64,000 bases of DNA from Enoplolaimus lenunculus. Taxonomy: Eukaryota; Nematoda; Enoplea; Enoplida; Thoracostomopsidae. The notes under the pieces are model-generated. The model saw only the letters and a list, made by a program, of their open reading frames with translations. It was not told the DNA's origin and ran no database searches. The DNA is taken from the NCBI GenBank assembly GCA_030248215.1, contig JASANG010003092.1:372001-436000 (forward strand), in the 5' to 3' direction. Position 1 is the first letter of the stretch; each line of letters starts with the position of its first letter. This document shows positions 12,601-26,800 of this stretch, piece after piece. The position numbers and the translations under genes are program-made.

Positions 12601-14770
12601 AATATCAACCAACTAAATTGCAAACAGAAGCAAAAAATAAAATAATCATCCGTTGGTTTTCAAGCTTAATTGAGCGAAGCGAGTTTCGCGAAGCGTTTTA
12701 TGTTTTGTACTCCGGGGTCGAAATGTGGATGTCCGTCCATCTGTCCGTCTGAAAATAATCTCAAGAACGACTGAACCGATTTTGATAAACTTTTTTGTTT
12801 GAAAGCCAATTATCCTGAGGTGTTAACCTCGCATGGGGGTTTTACAATTTTAATCCGTTTATTAGCTACAGTCTAATTTGCATAATTAATTAAGCCTAAA
12901 TTAGTACTTTCTACATTATTTCACTAATTATTACAGTTAGAAGCAATCTAATTTCAGCATTAAAGGGGTTTGGGTACGAATAATCTGCATAGACTGTTTA
13001 CAAACCTCCAAAACGGATAATTGAGTAGTTATCTAATAGATAATTTGCATATTAGCATAGTTTATAAGCGTAAATTAGGACTTTTTACAAATTTCACAAA
13101 TTATTCAAGTTAAAAGCAATATAATTTTTAATTGTTTACAAACCTCCAAAACCGATAATTGAATAGTTAGCTAACAGCTAATTTGCATATTAGTTTAATT
13201 CACATGACAAAACAAGGACTTTTTAAATTATTTCCAGAATTATTAGGGTTTACTGAAGGTTTTGGGTGCGAGGAATTGGATTGAATTGTTTACAAACCTC
13301 GAAAACTGATAATTGAATAGCTAGCTAATAGCTAATTTGCATATTAGTTTAATTGACACAAAATTAGGACTTTGTAAATTATTTCAATAATTATTAGGGT
13401 TTACTGAAGATTTTTGGCTGCGAGGAGTCTGAATAAAATATTTACAAACGTCTATAACCGGTAATTGAGTATATAGTTAGCTAATATATAATTTGCATAT
13501 AAGCATAATTGATAAGCCTAAATTAGGCGTTTTTGCAATATTTCACTAATCATTAGGGTTACAAGCAATCTAATTTCGGTAATAATGGTTTTTGCGTGCG
13601 AGGAACCTAAATAAATTGTCTAAAAACCTTCAAAACCAGTAAATGAATGGTTAGCTAATAACTAATTTGCATATTAGCTTAACTGCTTAAGTGTGTTCGA
13701 GCTTCGCTTAATTATGTAGTCGCAACTGGTATTATAGGTTAGTCGGCAATTCTCGGCAGATATAACAATAACTTTATTATGCAAAAACAAAACTGATATA
13801 CGACAAACATTCAAAGTTTTCGTTAGAAAAAAAATTATTTTTATTTTCGGCAACAATTCAAAATTGTCCGAAACCGAGACCAGAACTCTCTATGTTGCCG
13901 CCGTTTTTGTGCGAGACAGCCAGGGTGCAACCGGAATTCCTATTCCAGTAGGGAAATCTGGTATTTTTCACTAATCGGTTCCGGTAATAAATACAATGTT
14001 TTTGCAGTGAAATTTTCCGGTATTTTCGGTATTGAAAAATTTTCTCATTCGAAAATTTAAAAAAGTTATCTGGTTCCGGTATTTTTTGGCGTTCCGGTAT
14101 TTTATAATTCCGGTTGCACTCTGGAGACAGCACATCCCTAACAAACGATAGTGTGCAGCTGCGTAATCCAAGTAGAATGTGGTTAAAATATTTTTAAAAT
14201 ATGTATATGTGTCTCTCAAATTTCAGAACAGTGAAAATAAATATGGATATGGAAGTTATTCCAATTTCTCCGTTACCTGACAAACCTGAAGGACGTCGAC
14301 GCATGCCTGAGGACAGTCCCCAGAAAAATGAGGTATATATACATAGCAGATATCGACCGGATATTAATTTTGCCGGAACCGTAGCCGGATAGTAAACTTT
14401 GTACCGGAACCGGAGCCGGATGTTAACCTTATATAAGATCTAAATTTGTACACTGTTGGAAGTATTTGAGTCGTGCAGAAATATGTATTTATGAATTTAA
14501 GATTAATTGTTGGTTTGGATTTTTCATTCCATGTCAGTGTCCGTTCATAAATTGCTCGGAAGTGTAGTCGCTTCAAAAAGTATTTTGACGTGCAAAATAA
14601 GTTTTATGATGTTAGGAACCACAGCCACAAATATCCGGTTTCCGGTAGGTTCATGCCGGATAAGGATTGCTGATTTTGCCGGATATTAAACCGGAACCGG
14701 ATATCCGGTCATTCCGTGATACATACTTAGATTATATACGTATATATAATATAATATATATAATATATAC

Positions 14771-14849
<79 letters not shown>

Positions 14850-17800
14850 GTATATATAAATCAGGGTTTCAACGGGAACTAAATTTTACCGGAACAAGAA
14901 CAGGACCGCAGGAACGGGAACAGGAACCAATATTAGAAATAATTTTCATACCGAATTACTGTTCTATTATTCGGAAAACTATATAGCCAAATTTGGTTTA
15001 TGCGAATTTTCAGCTATTCCATCACGCTTTGTGTAAACATCACATTTTTACTCAAGCAGCTTATTAACAAAATTGAACTAATTGTAAAAACACCGATTAT
15101 GAATAATTGTCCACAAAACCGTACAAATTCCGGTACCTGCGTTTTTGAGTGCAGGAACTGGACATGAACAGGAATTGAATTTTTGCAGGAATTACGGCTG
15201 ACGCATGAATTCCAGTGCAACCCTGGTATATATTTATTTATTTATACATTATAAATATCACTGCGGTCCCAGCCCAGAATATCTTCAAGGGATGCGGGCC
15301 TTTAATATGCTTTCCATATAGCCAGCCGTCACCTAATTTTTCCCAGTGAACATTCATCTGTACCGAAAGGCAGGCAAGGCACCCCTTGTGACCGCTTTTG
15401 GAATGCGTACCAACCAAAGTGTGATAGTAAAATATCCGGTCGGAACCCGATTCCAAAACCAGTATTACGTAAGTGCATATTAAAAAGTGAACCTTACGTA
15501 TATAATATCACGTTCATTTTAGTAGTACTTCAGTACTTCATATAATTTGTTTGCTTTGTTGCCATAAGGGCTTACTTATTAACTGCGTATGTCGTTTTTG
15601 TCGAACTTGTAACCGGATTTGCGGCTGCATCCAGGTGGATACATATACGTTGCACATGTGGCACCATGTTTAAAAACTATGGGGTAACATAATTTTTGAC
15701 ACCGGATTTCCTGCGAAAATTCATTTCCTGTTCCTGTCCCTTCATTCAAAGATGCAGAAACCGGAATCTTTATGGTTTGTGGTAAATTATTCATAATCAC
15801 GTAAATACTGGAAACTTTCTCTTTAAAAAGTTTGTGTTTTTTGCAATTAGTTCGTTTTTGTTAATAAATTGTAAGATTAAAAATCTAGTGGGTTTTCGCT
15901 CAACTTTCTGATGTAATAGCTAAAAATTCACTTTCTCCAAAAAGTTCAACATTAATTCGGTGGTGAATGTTATTTCAAATTCAAGTTCCGGTTCCTACGA
16001 AAAAGATTCAATTGCTGTTCCGGTAAAACTTAGTTCCTGTTGAACCCAGTGTTTAAGCGGAATTACAGTTGCGAATATAGTATATAAACCTTGACAATCG
16101 CCAAAAATAAACCGTCGAAGATAAATTTCGCATCCGTGCGTTTTGAAAATCAAAAATAGGGCAGATAGAGTGAATATCTCTCTCCAACTAGGGTTATTTC
16201 ACCATTAATATTGTAAAAAACCAAATTAAAATGAATTTTTCGGTGCCATGTATTTTTCATTTTCCGGTTCCGTTTTCTGTAATTTTTTTCAAATTCCGGT
16301 TTTACCCTAATGGACCCTTATGTACACTAATTTGCATTCATCCGCATAGAAGGACAGCTAGCAGCAACTTAATTTTAGAAAAGTTAGGCTAGCATGATCA
16401 AAAATGTTAGCAGAAACTCTGCGAGCGTCTTTTCTTGCAGAAAAGTGCACTTAAATACAATAACTAGGTACTATATTACATGGCCACAGGTGTTACGTGT
16501 GTAAGTTTTTAACTCTTGTATGAAAAATGAAAATACTATGCGGGGCAGCTTAATAAACTATCGTACTGAATTCCGTAGGAAGTAAATTTGCTGGAACGCC
16601 CCAAATACGTATTTTAGGCAACGTTCCGGCATTACTTTGTTTGCATTATTTTCTTAGAACAGAAAGTTATCGTTCTGTGAAAAGAAAATTTGCATGCAGA
16701 TTTTTATGCATTCACTAACTTTTGTGCATTGTGCGTAGCCGGCTGACTAGTTATATTTTATTTGTAGAATCTTGATGATGAAACTTCAGACCCAACGTAT
16801 GCAGAAAATGGAGTGGGCAGAAAAAAGGTGGGGATCATATAAAATAAAGTGTCATTGTCATATTGTTGATTATGTATGTGTGTTGTGTATGTATGTATGC
16901 ATGTGTACATCAAGTTCAAACAGGAATTATACTTTACCGAAACAGTTAAACTAGTTGAATATTGCCTGAATAGAAATCTGAATTTGAAACAATTTTTATC
17001 ACAGAATACTGTGGTTTTATAGGTATATTTAACAAAGCTACGCTGCAAATGTTTTTATCTTACAGATTATTACGTAACTCGACTTGTGGCGACATTCGGT
17101 TTGAATTAAAAATTTCTCAAACGCAAAATTTTAATGTTTAGACGACTATGTATAACTTGCTGCAAAACCGTAAACATTCTTGCTTTCGCGTTCTGTAAAG
17201 CCTGTCTCTACAATACGTTGTTTTCTTTCTGATGTATATACATGTTATGAAGCAGATGGCAAGTATAAAACTAACCATGTACTGTAACAATTGTTTTTCC
17301 ATCCCACTACGTCGTGAACGTTTTTGTTTTAGGGTGCTCGGCGGAAAGGCAAACCAAAGAAATGGATAAATAACAAACGAAGGCGAATTGCTGAGGTAAC
17401 TATGAATCTTTGTATGCGGGGAGTTTTAATGACCGGCGTCATTAATTTTTTGTTGTGGAGGTCAATATGCAACTTCTTTGCTACTGAGCTGTTATACGCA
17501 GTGCCACGGATCGACCCTGCTGAGCGAAGCGAAACTCCGAAACGAAACTCTAAGTTTCGTGAAGCGTTTTATGTTTTGTACTTGGGGTCGAAAGGTGGAT
17601 GACCGTCCGTCTTTACGTCCGTCCGAAAAGAATTTCAAAAACCGCTGAACCGATTTTGATAAATTTTTTGTTCGAAAGCTTTTTAAGCTAATTTGCATAT
17701 TTTTGCTTAATTGTTAAGTCTAAATTATGGCTTTCTAAATTGTTTCCCAAATTATTAGGGTTACTGAATTGTTTTGGGGTGCGAGGAATCAGAATAAATT

Positions 17801-20800
17801 GTTTACAAATTTTCAAAACCGATAAATGAATAGTTAGCTAATAACTAATTTTCCTATTAACTTAATTGCTTCCGTGTGGTCGAGCTTCGTTAAAAACGTG
17901 TAGTTCCATTACGACTGGTATTAATTTTATTTCTGCACTGTCGGAAGTACTTGAGTTGTGCAAAAATCAATATTTATGAATTTAATGAATAATTTTGGCT
18001 TTTATTTTTCATTCCAAGTAAGTGTCCACTCTTGACTTGCCCGGAATTGCAGTCGCTGCAAAATATCTAGTATTTCATCATAGTTGTCCGTAGCTAAATG
18101 CATTTAATATGTCAGTTAATTTTATTAAACAGTACCACATCCTGCTTTGTGGGCACTTTCTAGCCCGTATTCTACATTTTTAAAGTCGTTTCGCTGTGGA
18201 AACTGATGAATCTTGATATTTTCCTTTTATTTATAGTCATTGGCGGTTGAAAACTCTAAAACAGACAGTATTGATGCGTATTTACCTCCGCTTGAGTATT
18301 TCTTTACTGATCACAAACGAGCTAGTATGGAAGCGAATAAGGTATATAAGTTCATATTCCGAATGCGCCACGTCATTACATTTGTATTATATATTGTAAA
18401 TAAATTTAGTGGTAATGAACGGCTTTTATCCCAAAATTAGTGTATCCGCTGGTAACTTGTGGTTATTTTGAAATCTGTTGAACTCGGGTTTACCAAGGCT
18501 GCTGGCGTGCGCTCCACCTGAGAAACTCGACGCCTTGCCGCAAGTGATAAACATTTATAATCCAACTGGTTTCAAGTAACTAATTATTGTGACGTTTGCA
18601 CTTTTGCAGTGCGGCTAGTTAACCTAGTATCAGGCATATCCGTATCGACGTTGTTATAAGCGTAACTATTTCGATATCCCTTTAACCAGCATTTAAAGAC
18701 TGGTTCTCAACAGATTGCAATGTATTTATTGCAGGTTGACATCATTGAATCAATCGTCACTAAAGAAATAGCGACTGAAACAGATGATAAAGTTTACGCC
18801 CAAACTGAACATGAAAATGGAAATGATCACGTCGATCGTGACCAAAGTGATCCCAGTTTGATTAACTCAACTCAAATCTTAGATGAGTCTTGCGGAAACC
18901 TCGCTAGTTGCTTTCTGTTAGCATCAACTGCTCCGACTAGCAATAGTTGTAGCGAATCAGACGCAGATTTAGAATGCAACAATTCTGCCGCAAGAGACAT
19001 TACTATTGTAGGTGATCAGACATGCCGGTATGATTCAGGGGAAAATATGAAGGGCGAGAATTTGACCGATGAACATACTCAAAGCGCTGTTGGTTTCAAC
19101 GATTCTGCGAGTGCTACTAGTAGAAGACCACGCCGGCAAAGCGCAGTTTTCGCGAGACAAGCAATCAAGCAGTTGGTGGACATGAAGGCAACGCCTTCTC
19201 CTGGTGAGCAACCCCGTTTACAAGAGGGTTTTTTTCGAGGTCCAGCAATTTCAAATCAAGAAGATCCTTTACTTAGCAAGAAGTTAGAAAATACTACCCG
19301 CAATTGTTCTGGTGTAACAATTAGAAAACGGCCTATTGCAGAAAGACATACGTGCCCTCGAGAAAAGATTCATAACAACGAAAAACTAAAGAACCGTGGC
19401 ATTGTACACGGATTGCAGAATAAAGTTAAGAAAAATGAAGAAGCAAAATTGAGATCATCCAACACGGACATTCGTGCTGCGACGGGCCTAGTTCAGGGGT
19501 CTGTGAAAGCATTACGTGTAAAGTCGTCTGCAAAAGAAATGTCTACGTCTTTAGCTTCGAAGCAGCTGCAACCATCTAAAATATCGAAACGTAAGATCAG
19601 TGGTTTAGCCTGGTCATCATATAAAAAATTAACTAGTAAGCATTGAAAGTGTTTTCGCATTAATCATTAGTTTTTTCAAAACGTGCCTCATATTAATTAT
19701 AGCATCCGGTTTATTGGCTGACCTAGAGGATGTTTGTTTACGATTACGATTAGATTTCTGTTTAATCTAAGGTCTTATAGGCTAATCGCAATTGTGTATA
19801 TCGGTGGAAAACTTGCAAATGCAAACCCTACATTGCTTAGTATTAGATCAATTCTTCTTTGGAAACTATTTACGTTTACGTACGCACAGGGGGTTGTTTT
19901 TCGATGGGCACAAGCAGCGATGATAAGCTAGATGACGTATTTGTATTGTAAATTTAATTTAGATAGTTTTGTATTTCACTCGTCCTCATCCCATGTAGCG
20001 TTTGAATAATGGTGATAATAGTGTATAGAAACAGTGCAATTTCAGACGAATCATCAAACGCTGACAGCGTCAAAGCACGTCAGGTGTTTTCGATATTTTC
20101 GAAGACTAAATCTACCAGCGCTCAGGCGTCTGTATCTAAATCAGCGTTAAAACCAGAGCTGGTAACGAGAAACATCAAACGCCTTGTGAATACACAACCA
20201 AGGAATACTGATAACCAGAATGTATTTGAAATAGAATTAGACAGTGCAAGCGACTTGGAGGTACATTTTTCGAGGGTTTAGGTAACCGTCATTTGTGTAT
20301 TTTGTAGAAATAAGTTTTTCACTTATTCTCCAGTGCCAATGGTTTATGTAGGGTTGCATCCGGGTCGTGATATTCGTGGCATTCCAGGTACGTAATTTAA
20401 CCAAAAAATTGCGAGTCCGGGGACAGGTATTTTTTTAAATGTTACCACTCTTCTTTTACAGTTGCATCCGAGTACGGGTATTTTTTAAATGCTGCAACTC
20501 TGTTTATTAATTATTTGAAAAAATCTTCTCCAACTGTGTGATCGCTCCTTAGATCTGTTTTAGTTTATTTGCTAATAATAGATTCACTGCTTCTTGTTAA
20601 AGCTGCTGCATAAATCGTGTAACACCAGAATTTTTTTAGGATCTATCATCCTCCAATAAAAACAATGACGTTTCTATATCGTATCCACGAATGCCTGAAC
20701 ATATAGATGTTGCACCATTTTGTTACTGCAGTAGTATAGTGCCTGAATGCTCAAATGACTCAAATAATGTGAGCTCTGAGTACGCAGGATGTAGTGTCTT

Positions 20801-23800
20801 GGCGAAGCAGTTTAAACTTGATTGCCACCGGTCTAGCCAGGACGTTTATTCTGAGCAGAATGTTTCGTCCCCCAACGCAATTGCTTTCGATGAAACTGGT
20901 GAACGTTGCGTGCAATTTGTCTGTTTGGAATCGCAGCCGCATCAAGTGAGAATATGTGCTTTAAAGAACGAACTAGAAATTTGATGCAAGTTTTACAAGA
21001 TCATGCGTACATCTGATAGTTTTTTGGCAAGTGAGTGATGAATACAAGCAAAAAATGCTGCAGTAGGCAACACATCGAAGCAGCAATCCATCAGTAGCAA
21101 GCACATTGAAGCCTAAATGGTTTAACGTGCTGCATCGTTCGCACCACTTACCCATCCCCAAAATGTGAACTGCCGTACGCATGATATTGTGGAAGTTGCT
21201 TGATTCATCGACTTTCCTTTAATGTGTCGCCACATTGCTTATTGTGATCTTAAACAGATCTGGCAGTATTTAAGTAATGTGCATACTGGTATCAATTCGT
21301 TCTATCGCGATTTTGTATTAGATTCACCTCATCTTCGCACCTCACTAATGTATAATCTATGTAGGTCCAATTTTTGTTTGAAACACGGTGTTTTGGAATT
21401 AGGAATGTACCGATCGATCGCATCGGTAATATCGTCACTTTTCGTGAGTATCGGCGTCGACACTGTAAAAATGTTGCCCATTCTTTACCAATGCTTTTTT
21501 CACTGAATGCTATCAATTTCACCTGTTGGTGACTATTATGTCTCTTGCGTCGACAAAATTTAAAAATAAGAATTGGCAAAAATTTTAGTATCACATATAA
21601 CTATATATCTGGGATACAGCGTTCATAATTTGACAAGTGCTAGAATTATGAAAAGCATACTAACTAAGCTGTGTGTTATACAATTTCAGAATATGTTTTA
21701 GAATGCGAAATGTTTTTGCGCTCAATATGTTGATTCTGACAAAGTTAATACTGTCCTTGAAGAGCTGCAAACAAATTGCGAATTCGATATCGCTGGCATT
21801 TATCATAGCTCCCGAAAAAAGCTTGAAGGTAAAATTAATCATTGTAAGACTTCATAGTAACATGTTAGTTACATAGTATTGAAAATATTCTCGTAAATGC
21901 TTCACTTTCATTTTTTCTCAGCTACAGATTTACGTGTGAGACTTTAGCTTTTGAATACAATGAAGTTTACAGCTATTCTGTCCGAGGTGATTATAGAGTC
22001 AACTTAAATTCTTAATCTCACTTTTAGCTCACAGAAATTGTGGTTCGATTAATTATTGCTTGCAGACAATATGTTTTTTGCAGATTTGCGAACGAAAAAT
22101 TCTCTTGAAAATGGTATTCCTGCATTTAATGAAAGTTAGTTGTGTTTGTACAAATCCTAAAATTATTGGTTAATAAAAATAAATTCAGAGGTACTTCATT
22201 CTAATTAATGTGCACTCTTTTGTTGCATTATGCAAATTGTAAACTGTGAAATTGTTAAATTATCTAATTAAACTTTTTTCTTAGCTAAAAATGCATACGT
22301 TTTATTTTAAACTTAGGAATTTAATCCTGCATTTATTTGCGTTTAAAGACATCAGATCGATCTCGGAAACTCGCAGACAGAAAATGCAAAAAACGGATTA
22401 TCTAACATTGCAATTTTCATAATTTTGTAGCTTTCCAAACTATTTTTGCACCGACAAATTCGAAACAAATCATGGGAAATTATTCGGCTGTGAAAACGGT
22501 GTCTAACTGGCTGCGCGAGTGGAAGCTTTTTCTGGAGCTAGAACGTCGCACCCCGATTCGATGTGTAACGAAAAAAGTGACGAAGAAAAAGCCTAAACGT
22601 ATTGTTTACTATGAAATTTTTTTACATGACTATGAAACAAACGTTCACCGCGAGTTGTGTATTTTGGCCACGTGGCTCCGCTTATATTGTGGGATACACT
22701 TTTGTGCGGGTCGTTATTGAAGCATTCTATGATTATTTGATTTCATTTAAGAACTTCCTCGAAATTGAAGGACCAATCGCAACCTGTTATGGTATTGGTA
22801 ATTTTCCCCCACAAGTGCCTTGTTGCATACTCTTGTTTAAAGAGTATTGTCGACTCAGGATAGCAGTTATTTATACCCTACCAATTTAAGCGTTTGTGGT
22901 AATCAGTAACTAAACATCTTGCTTCACTATCGACACTTTGTCTTTTTGTCATAGTGATATGTTTTCAGTGATAATAGTTTGGTACGTGCTGAAAACTGAT
23001 GCAAATATGTGTGTTAAAAATAAAATGCAGAGGGCGGTATTATTACCTGAAGAACATTAGTCAATTTATTAATATGGATTCTTGTGCAATTCCGTTATAT
23101 TTACGTTCAGGTTTAGGATTTGGACACGTTTGCTTAAACATAAATATAAGTCCGAGTCTTATCCTTCTTTTTAATGTGGGTAAAAGCTTGTAAGAAAAAA
23201 GATGAAGTTTATGTATGTACTAAAAAATTAAGCGTTTTATTACGTATATTGTTTGAGTTTAAGAGGGTGATGATGACTCATGGAGCGGTTCTGAATCAAT
23301 TGATAGTGATGACGATAGTCTGTGTCCTATTAATACTATGCTTTTGCGTGGTCATACTGGCTCAGGCAAAACTGCGTTGGTGCAAGCGCTTGCAGCTGAG
23401 TTTGGATTCAAGGTATGCTGCTCTTGTACACTTCTACCATAGGCGTGGACTGAAAAACTAGCCAGTGTGTGTATTACGTTCCATTTTATTCGCTAGAACA
23501 ATGTATTGTCAATTTCATATTCTTGTATGATTTTTATTTTGTTGGTGATAGGTCATGGAAATCAATACGTCGTCTGCACGCTGTAGCCGTCACTTGCTTG
23601 TCGCTCTTGATGGTGTTACTCATTCACATCGTGTGATGAGACGGAACCAGGCTTCGATTACTTATACTTCAACAAAGAGTAAGTGAATGGTTTAACATGA
23701 GGCATAGCGCGAATCGTTTAATCCACGGCAGTTTTGTGAAAAAATTATGTTGCTTTAAATCGTATTGTGACCACTTTGTTGAGCGAACGAAGGCATAATT

Positions 23801-26800
23801 AGCTTAATTAGTTAAGCCTAAATTGGGACTTTTGATATTATTTCATTAATTGCTAGAACTAAAAGCGATTTGATTTCAGTAGTAAAGGGTTTTCGAGTAC
23901 GAGCAATCGGGATAATATGTGTATCATGTTAACCGTGCCAACTATGGCAATTGAGTTGGGTAATTATCTTTTTATAATAAATTATTTGTGCACAGTTGGC
24001 TTAAGGGTTTTCTTGCAGTAGAAATTAAAATGTAGAGTTTGGAATATGGAACGGGGAAAATATAGTTAGCTTCGCTAATTAATATTAAGCATGCCAATTA
24101 TAGCATTTGAGTGCATTATTTTTATGTATTTGTTTTTAGGTGTATTCTACTATGTTTCATGGGGTTATTGTGTAAGAAGCATTTAATTAATATGTCGCTC
24201 AAAACTTTCTATACTTGCAAATTACATAGTAGGATACTCGCAAGCTATCCTAGAAGTATTATCAATTTTTGCACTAATATATTTTTATTACAATAAACAC
24301 GAACTGAACTTTCAAACTAAAACTTTTTAAAAGAAACGAGACAATTGACGTACATTTAAAGGCAGACGGAAAAAGTTGCCATTAAACTATTGCTGTTTGA
24401 GTAATTTTGCTGTTGCGTTTTTAGATCTGCAAAAGCCTGTTTTGCCTCGTGAGTGCAATCACAAAAATGACGGTAAGATAGCTTCATTCTTTGCCAAATC
24501 TCCAGTTCCTGCTGAACAGCCTAAAAGTATCATTAAGAGCAATGTAGAAACGACGTGTAAAAGTTTGAACGGAACATGGCGAATGGAAACAAAAGGTGAG
24601 CGAGAGGTGTTTCTCTCAAATAATTCATTATAAAAAGCATAGGTTTGTTACAGATGCCGCGGTATTAGAATTAAGGTTGATTTTAAAAAGATTTTGCTTA
24701 TTTTGCTTAAAATACCTGGGTACTTATCCCTTTTTAGGTATACAATTAGGTTTATGTTATTGTGTGTATCTTTGTACACATGTTAAGTTCAAACTCAACG
24801 TAGTTTACTGCCAGGATGAAACCGGAATTCTGATTAAGATTAGAATTAAGATTCAAAGCGAGTTCTCATTCCGATTCCGGTTGCACAATCAATTGAAATT
24901 GGAAATTTTATATTTTAATTTTAATCTTACTTGTTTTGATACGTTGCATAAATACTCTGTATGATTTGTCTATTAAATTGATCTCCATAAATTAACTTAT
25001 CAATAATTGACTAATTTACCGCTATGCACCCTGGTGTCGACTTCCATGCTTAACTTCTAATACTTTGAAAATATTTTAGAGAAGAAAGTGCTTTTTAGAT
25101 AGTTTTCAGACCACCTGCGTTTAGTGTTGTTATTAAGCAATCAGTTATCACTGTTCAAATTAAGCGCGCTAATTTTAGTACTACTTTGTATGATACTATA
25201 ACGCCGACAATTCATGAATTTATTCATATTTTTTAATTACATGCTTTACTCTTTCTAGCTGATACGAAATATGATTCGAACTCTGAGAAGTTTTCTGTTA
25301 TTTTGATAGAAGATGTAAGTACTAATTAAGAATTTCTGTATTAAAACCTTGTTACACGATTTGTGTGCAACTAAATTGGCCGTCCGTTGGACGTTTTTCA
25401 ATAATTATGCCAATTGCGTTTGGGGTTTCGCAAGTACTACATCAGTCATAAATGTTTGTGCAGGATTTGCACAATTGCTTTGATTGAAATTTTCCCTGAA
25501 ACTTCAAGTTTTAGTTATTAAAAGGCAATTAATACTGTTTCGGTATTAGTATAATATCCGGTCATATTTGTAAAATATCGAGCTGTAATAAGAATTCCAC
25601 CGGTTTTAGGTTGATATTGTATTTTCTTGTGACGAGTCTTTTTGGAGCGGTGTCGCTGCATTAGCCGAAAAATCACGCGTCCCGATTATACTAACTTCGT
25701 CGAGTAGGTTTTCTTGTCTGGTAAACGTATCTAACCAGATTGATGGGCACTGTAATTTTAAAAATTATTTCCAGACTTGGTTTTTTTGCAATAAATAGGT
25801 CTTTAGCTCTATCTTTTATAGCATCTGAAGGCTCATTAGAATATAAAACTATTATTTTCTCTTGGAAAGAGTACTTAGATACAAAATAAATACCGTGGTT
25901 TTATCATTGTGTCCGTTCACGAGGTTAAGTTTTATTAGAACGCTAATGTTAATTTATTTTCATTCATTCCATGTTTTGTGTTTCAGAGCAGTTCCAAATG
26001 GATGAAGCTGTCTTTCCGTACAGATACGAAGAATGTGACGTTGTCAAAACCAATTCGGTTAGGGCTCTACTATATATTTTACAGTTTTTCCTATTTGTAT
26101 TATTTATTATATTAGTAATTTGTTTTGTTTTAAGCTGATCTCTCTAGTAAGTGGCATCTCAAGGAACGTTTTTGTTTTTACGTCTTCATATGACATAATA
26201 TGTAAAATTCATATTTTAGTACCGCAGTAATGCCATATTGCAGGATCTGCTATGCTATCATCTAGTCTTATCGTTACTTGCGTGGCGTTCTGTTTACGTT
26301 CCTATTGATGACATTCGAACGCTGTTACGTTACAAAAATTTTGATGCCCGAGCGGTTCTCAACGCATTACATTTCTGTATTCCTTCAGTGAACTCGTGTG
26401 ACCCAAAGGTGAATGTCAGTAGTCGCGACCACACATTTCCAGCTGATTTATTCCAAGATATACAGTTAAAAGCAACATTGTAACATTGTGTGAGCATAGC
26501 TTTTTTCCGCTTTCGTGGTACTTTTAAGGCGCCCCGTTTTCTAGCACTACTGCAAATTAGTAGGACTAGATATTAGACTTCTTATCTTAGAGTTTAATTA
26601 ATGTTTAGTTTTACTCTTAGGCTTAATCATAGGAATATGTTTATAAGCATAGGAATATATTTAATCTAGAATTACGGCTCTAAAAGTAACTTTGGCCGTT
26701 TTGTGAATAACTTGAACTTTTGTGTTATGTGTAAAAGCAGTAAAATGTGCACAGCAAATGTGCTACTTAAGATAGAGAACGAGGGATATCGTAAAAGGTA

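Larger units (their letters stand above)
22431..26057 (+). other. ATAD5: AAA+ ATPase core of ATAD5 (exons 11-17)
   Basis: Exon 11 (FAPTNSKQIMGNYSAVKTV, then NWLREWK) aligns with the human segment ending ELIGNELAIKKLHSWLKDWK that opens the RFC-box region. Exon 12 carries the Walker A motif GHTGSGKTA (about residues 1286-1294; human GPTGVGKTA). Exon 13, FKVMEINTSSARC, matches human FKIFEVNASSQRS. Exons 15/16 carry Walker B as VILIEDVDIVF (human LILFEEVDVIF). Exon 16 ends in the sensor-1 region VPIILTSS (human RPVILTTSD). All key ATPase residues are present, so the protein should bind nucleotide. Intron 11 uses an unusual donor (AAAC/GTATTG) inferred from phase. Confidence 0.93.

Noticed and set aside
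14667-14882. Tyr/Ile-repeat reading frame
   Set aside because: Translation of the (TA)n microsatellite.
22602-22889. Reading frame running on from ATAD5 exon 11 in another frame
   Set aside because: Intronic; the AAA+ domain continues at 23264 in correct phase.
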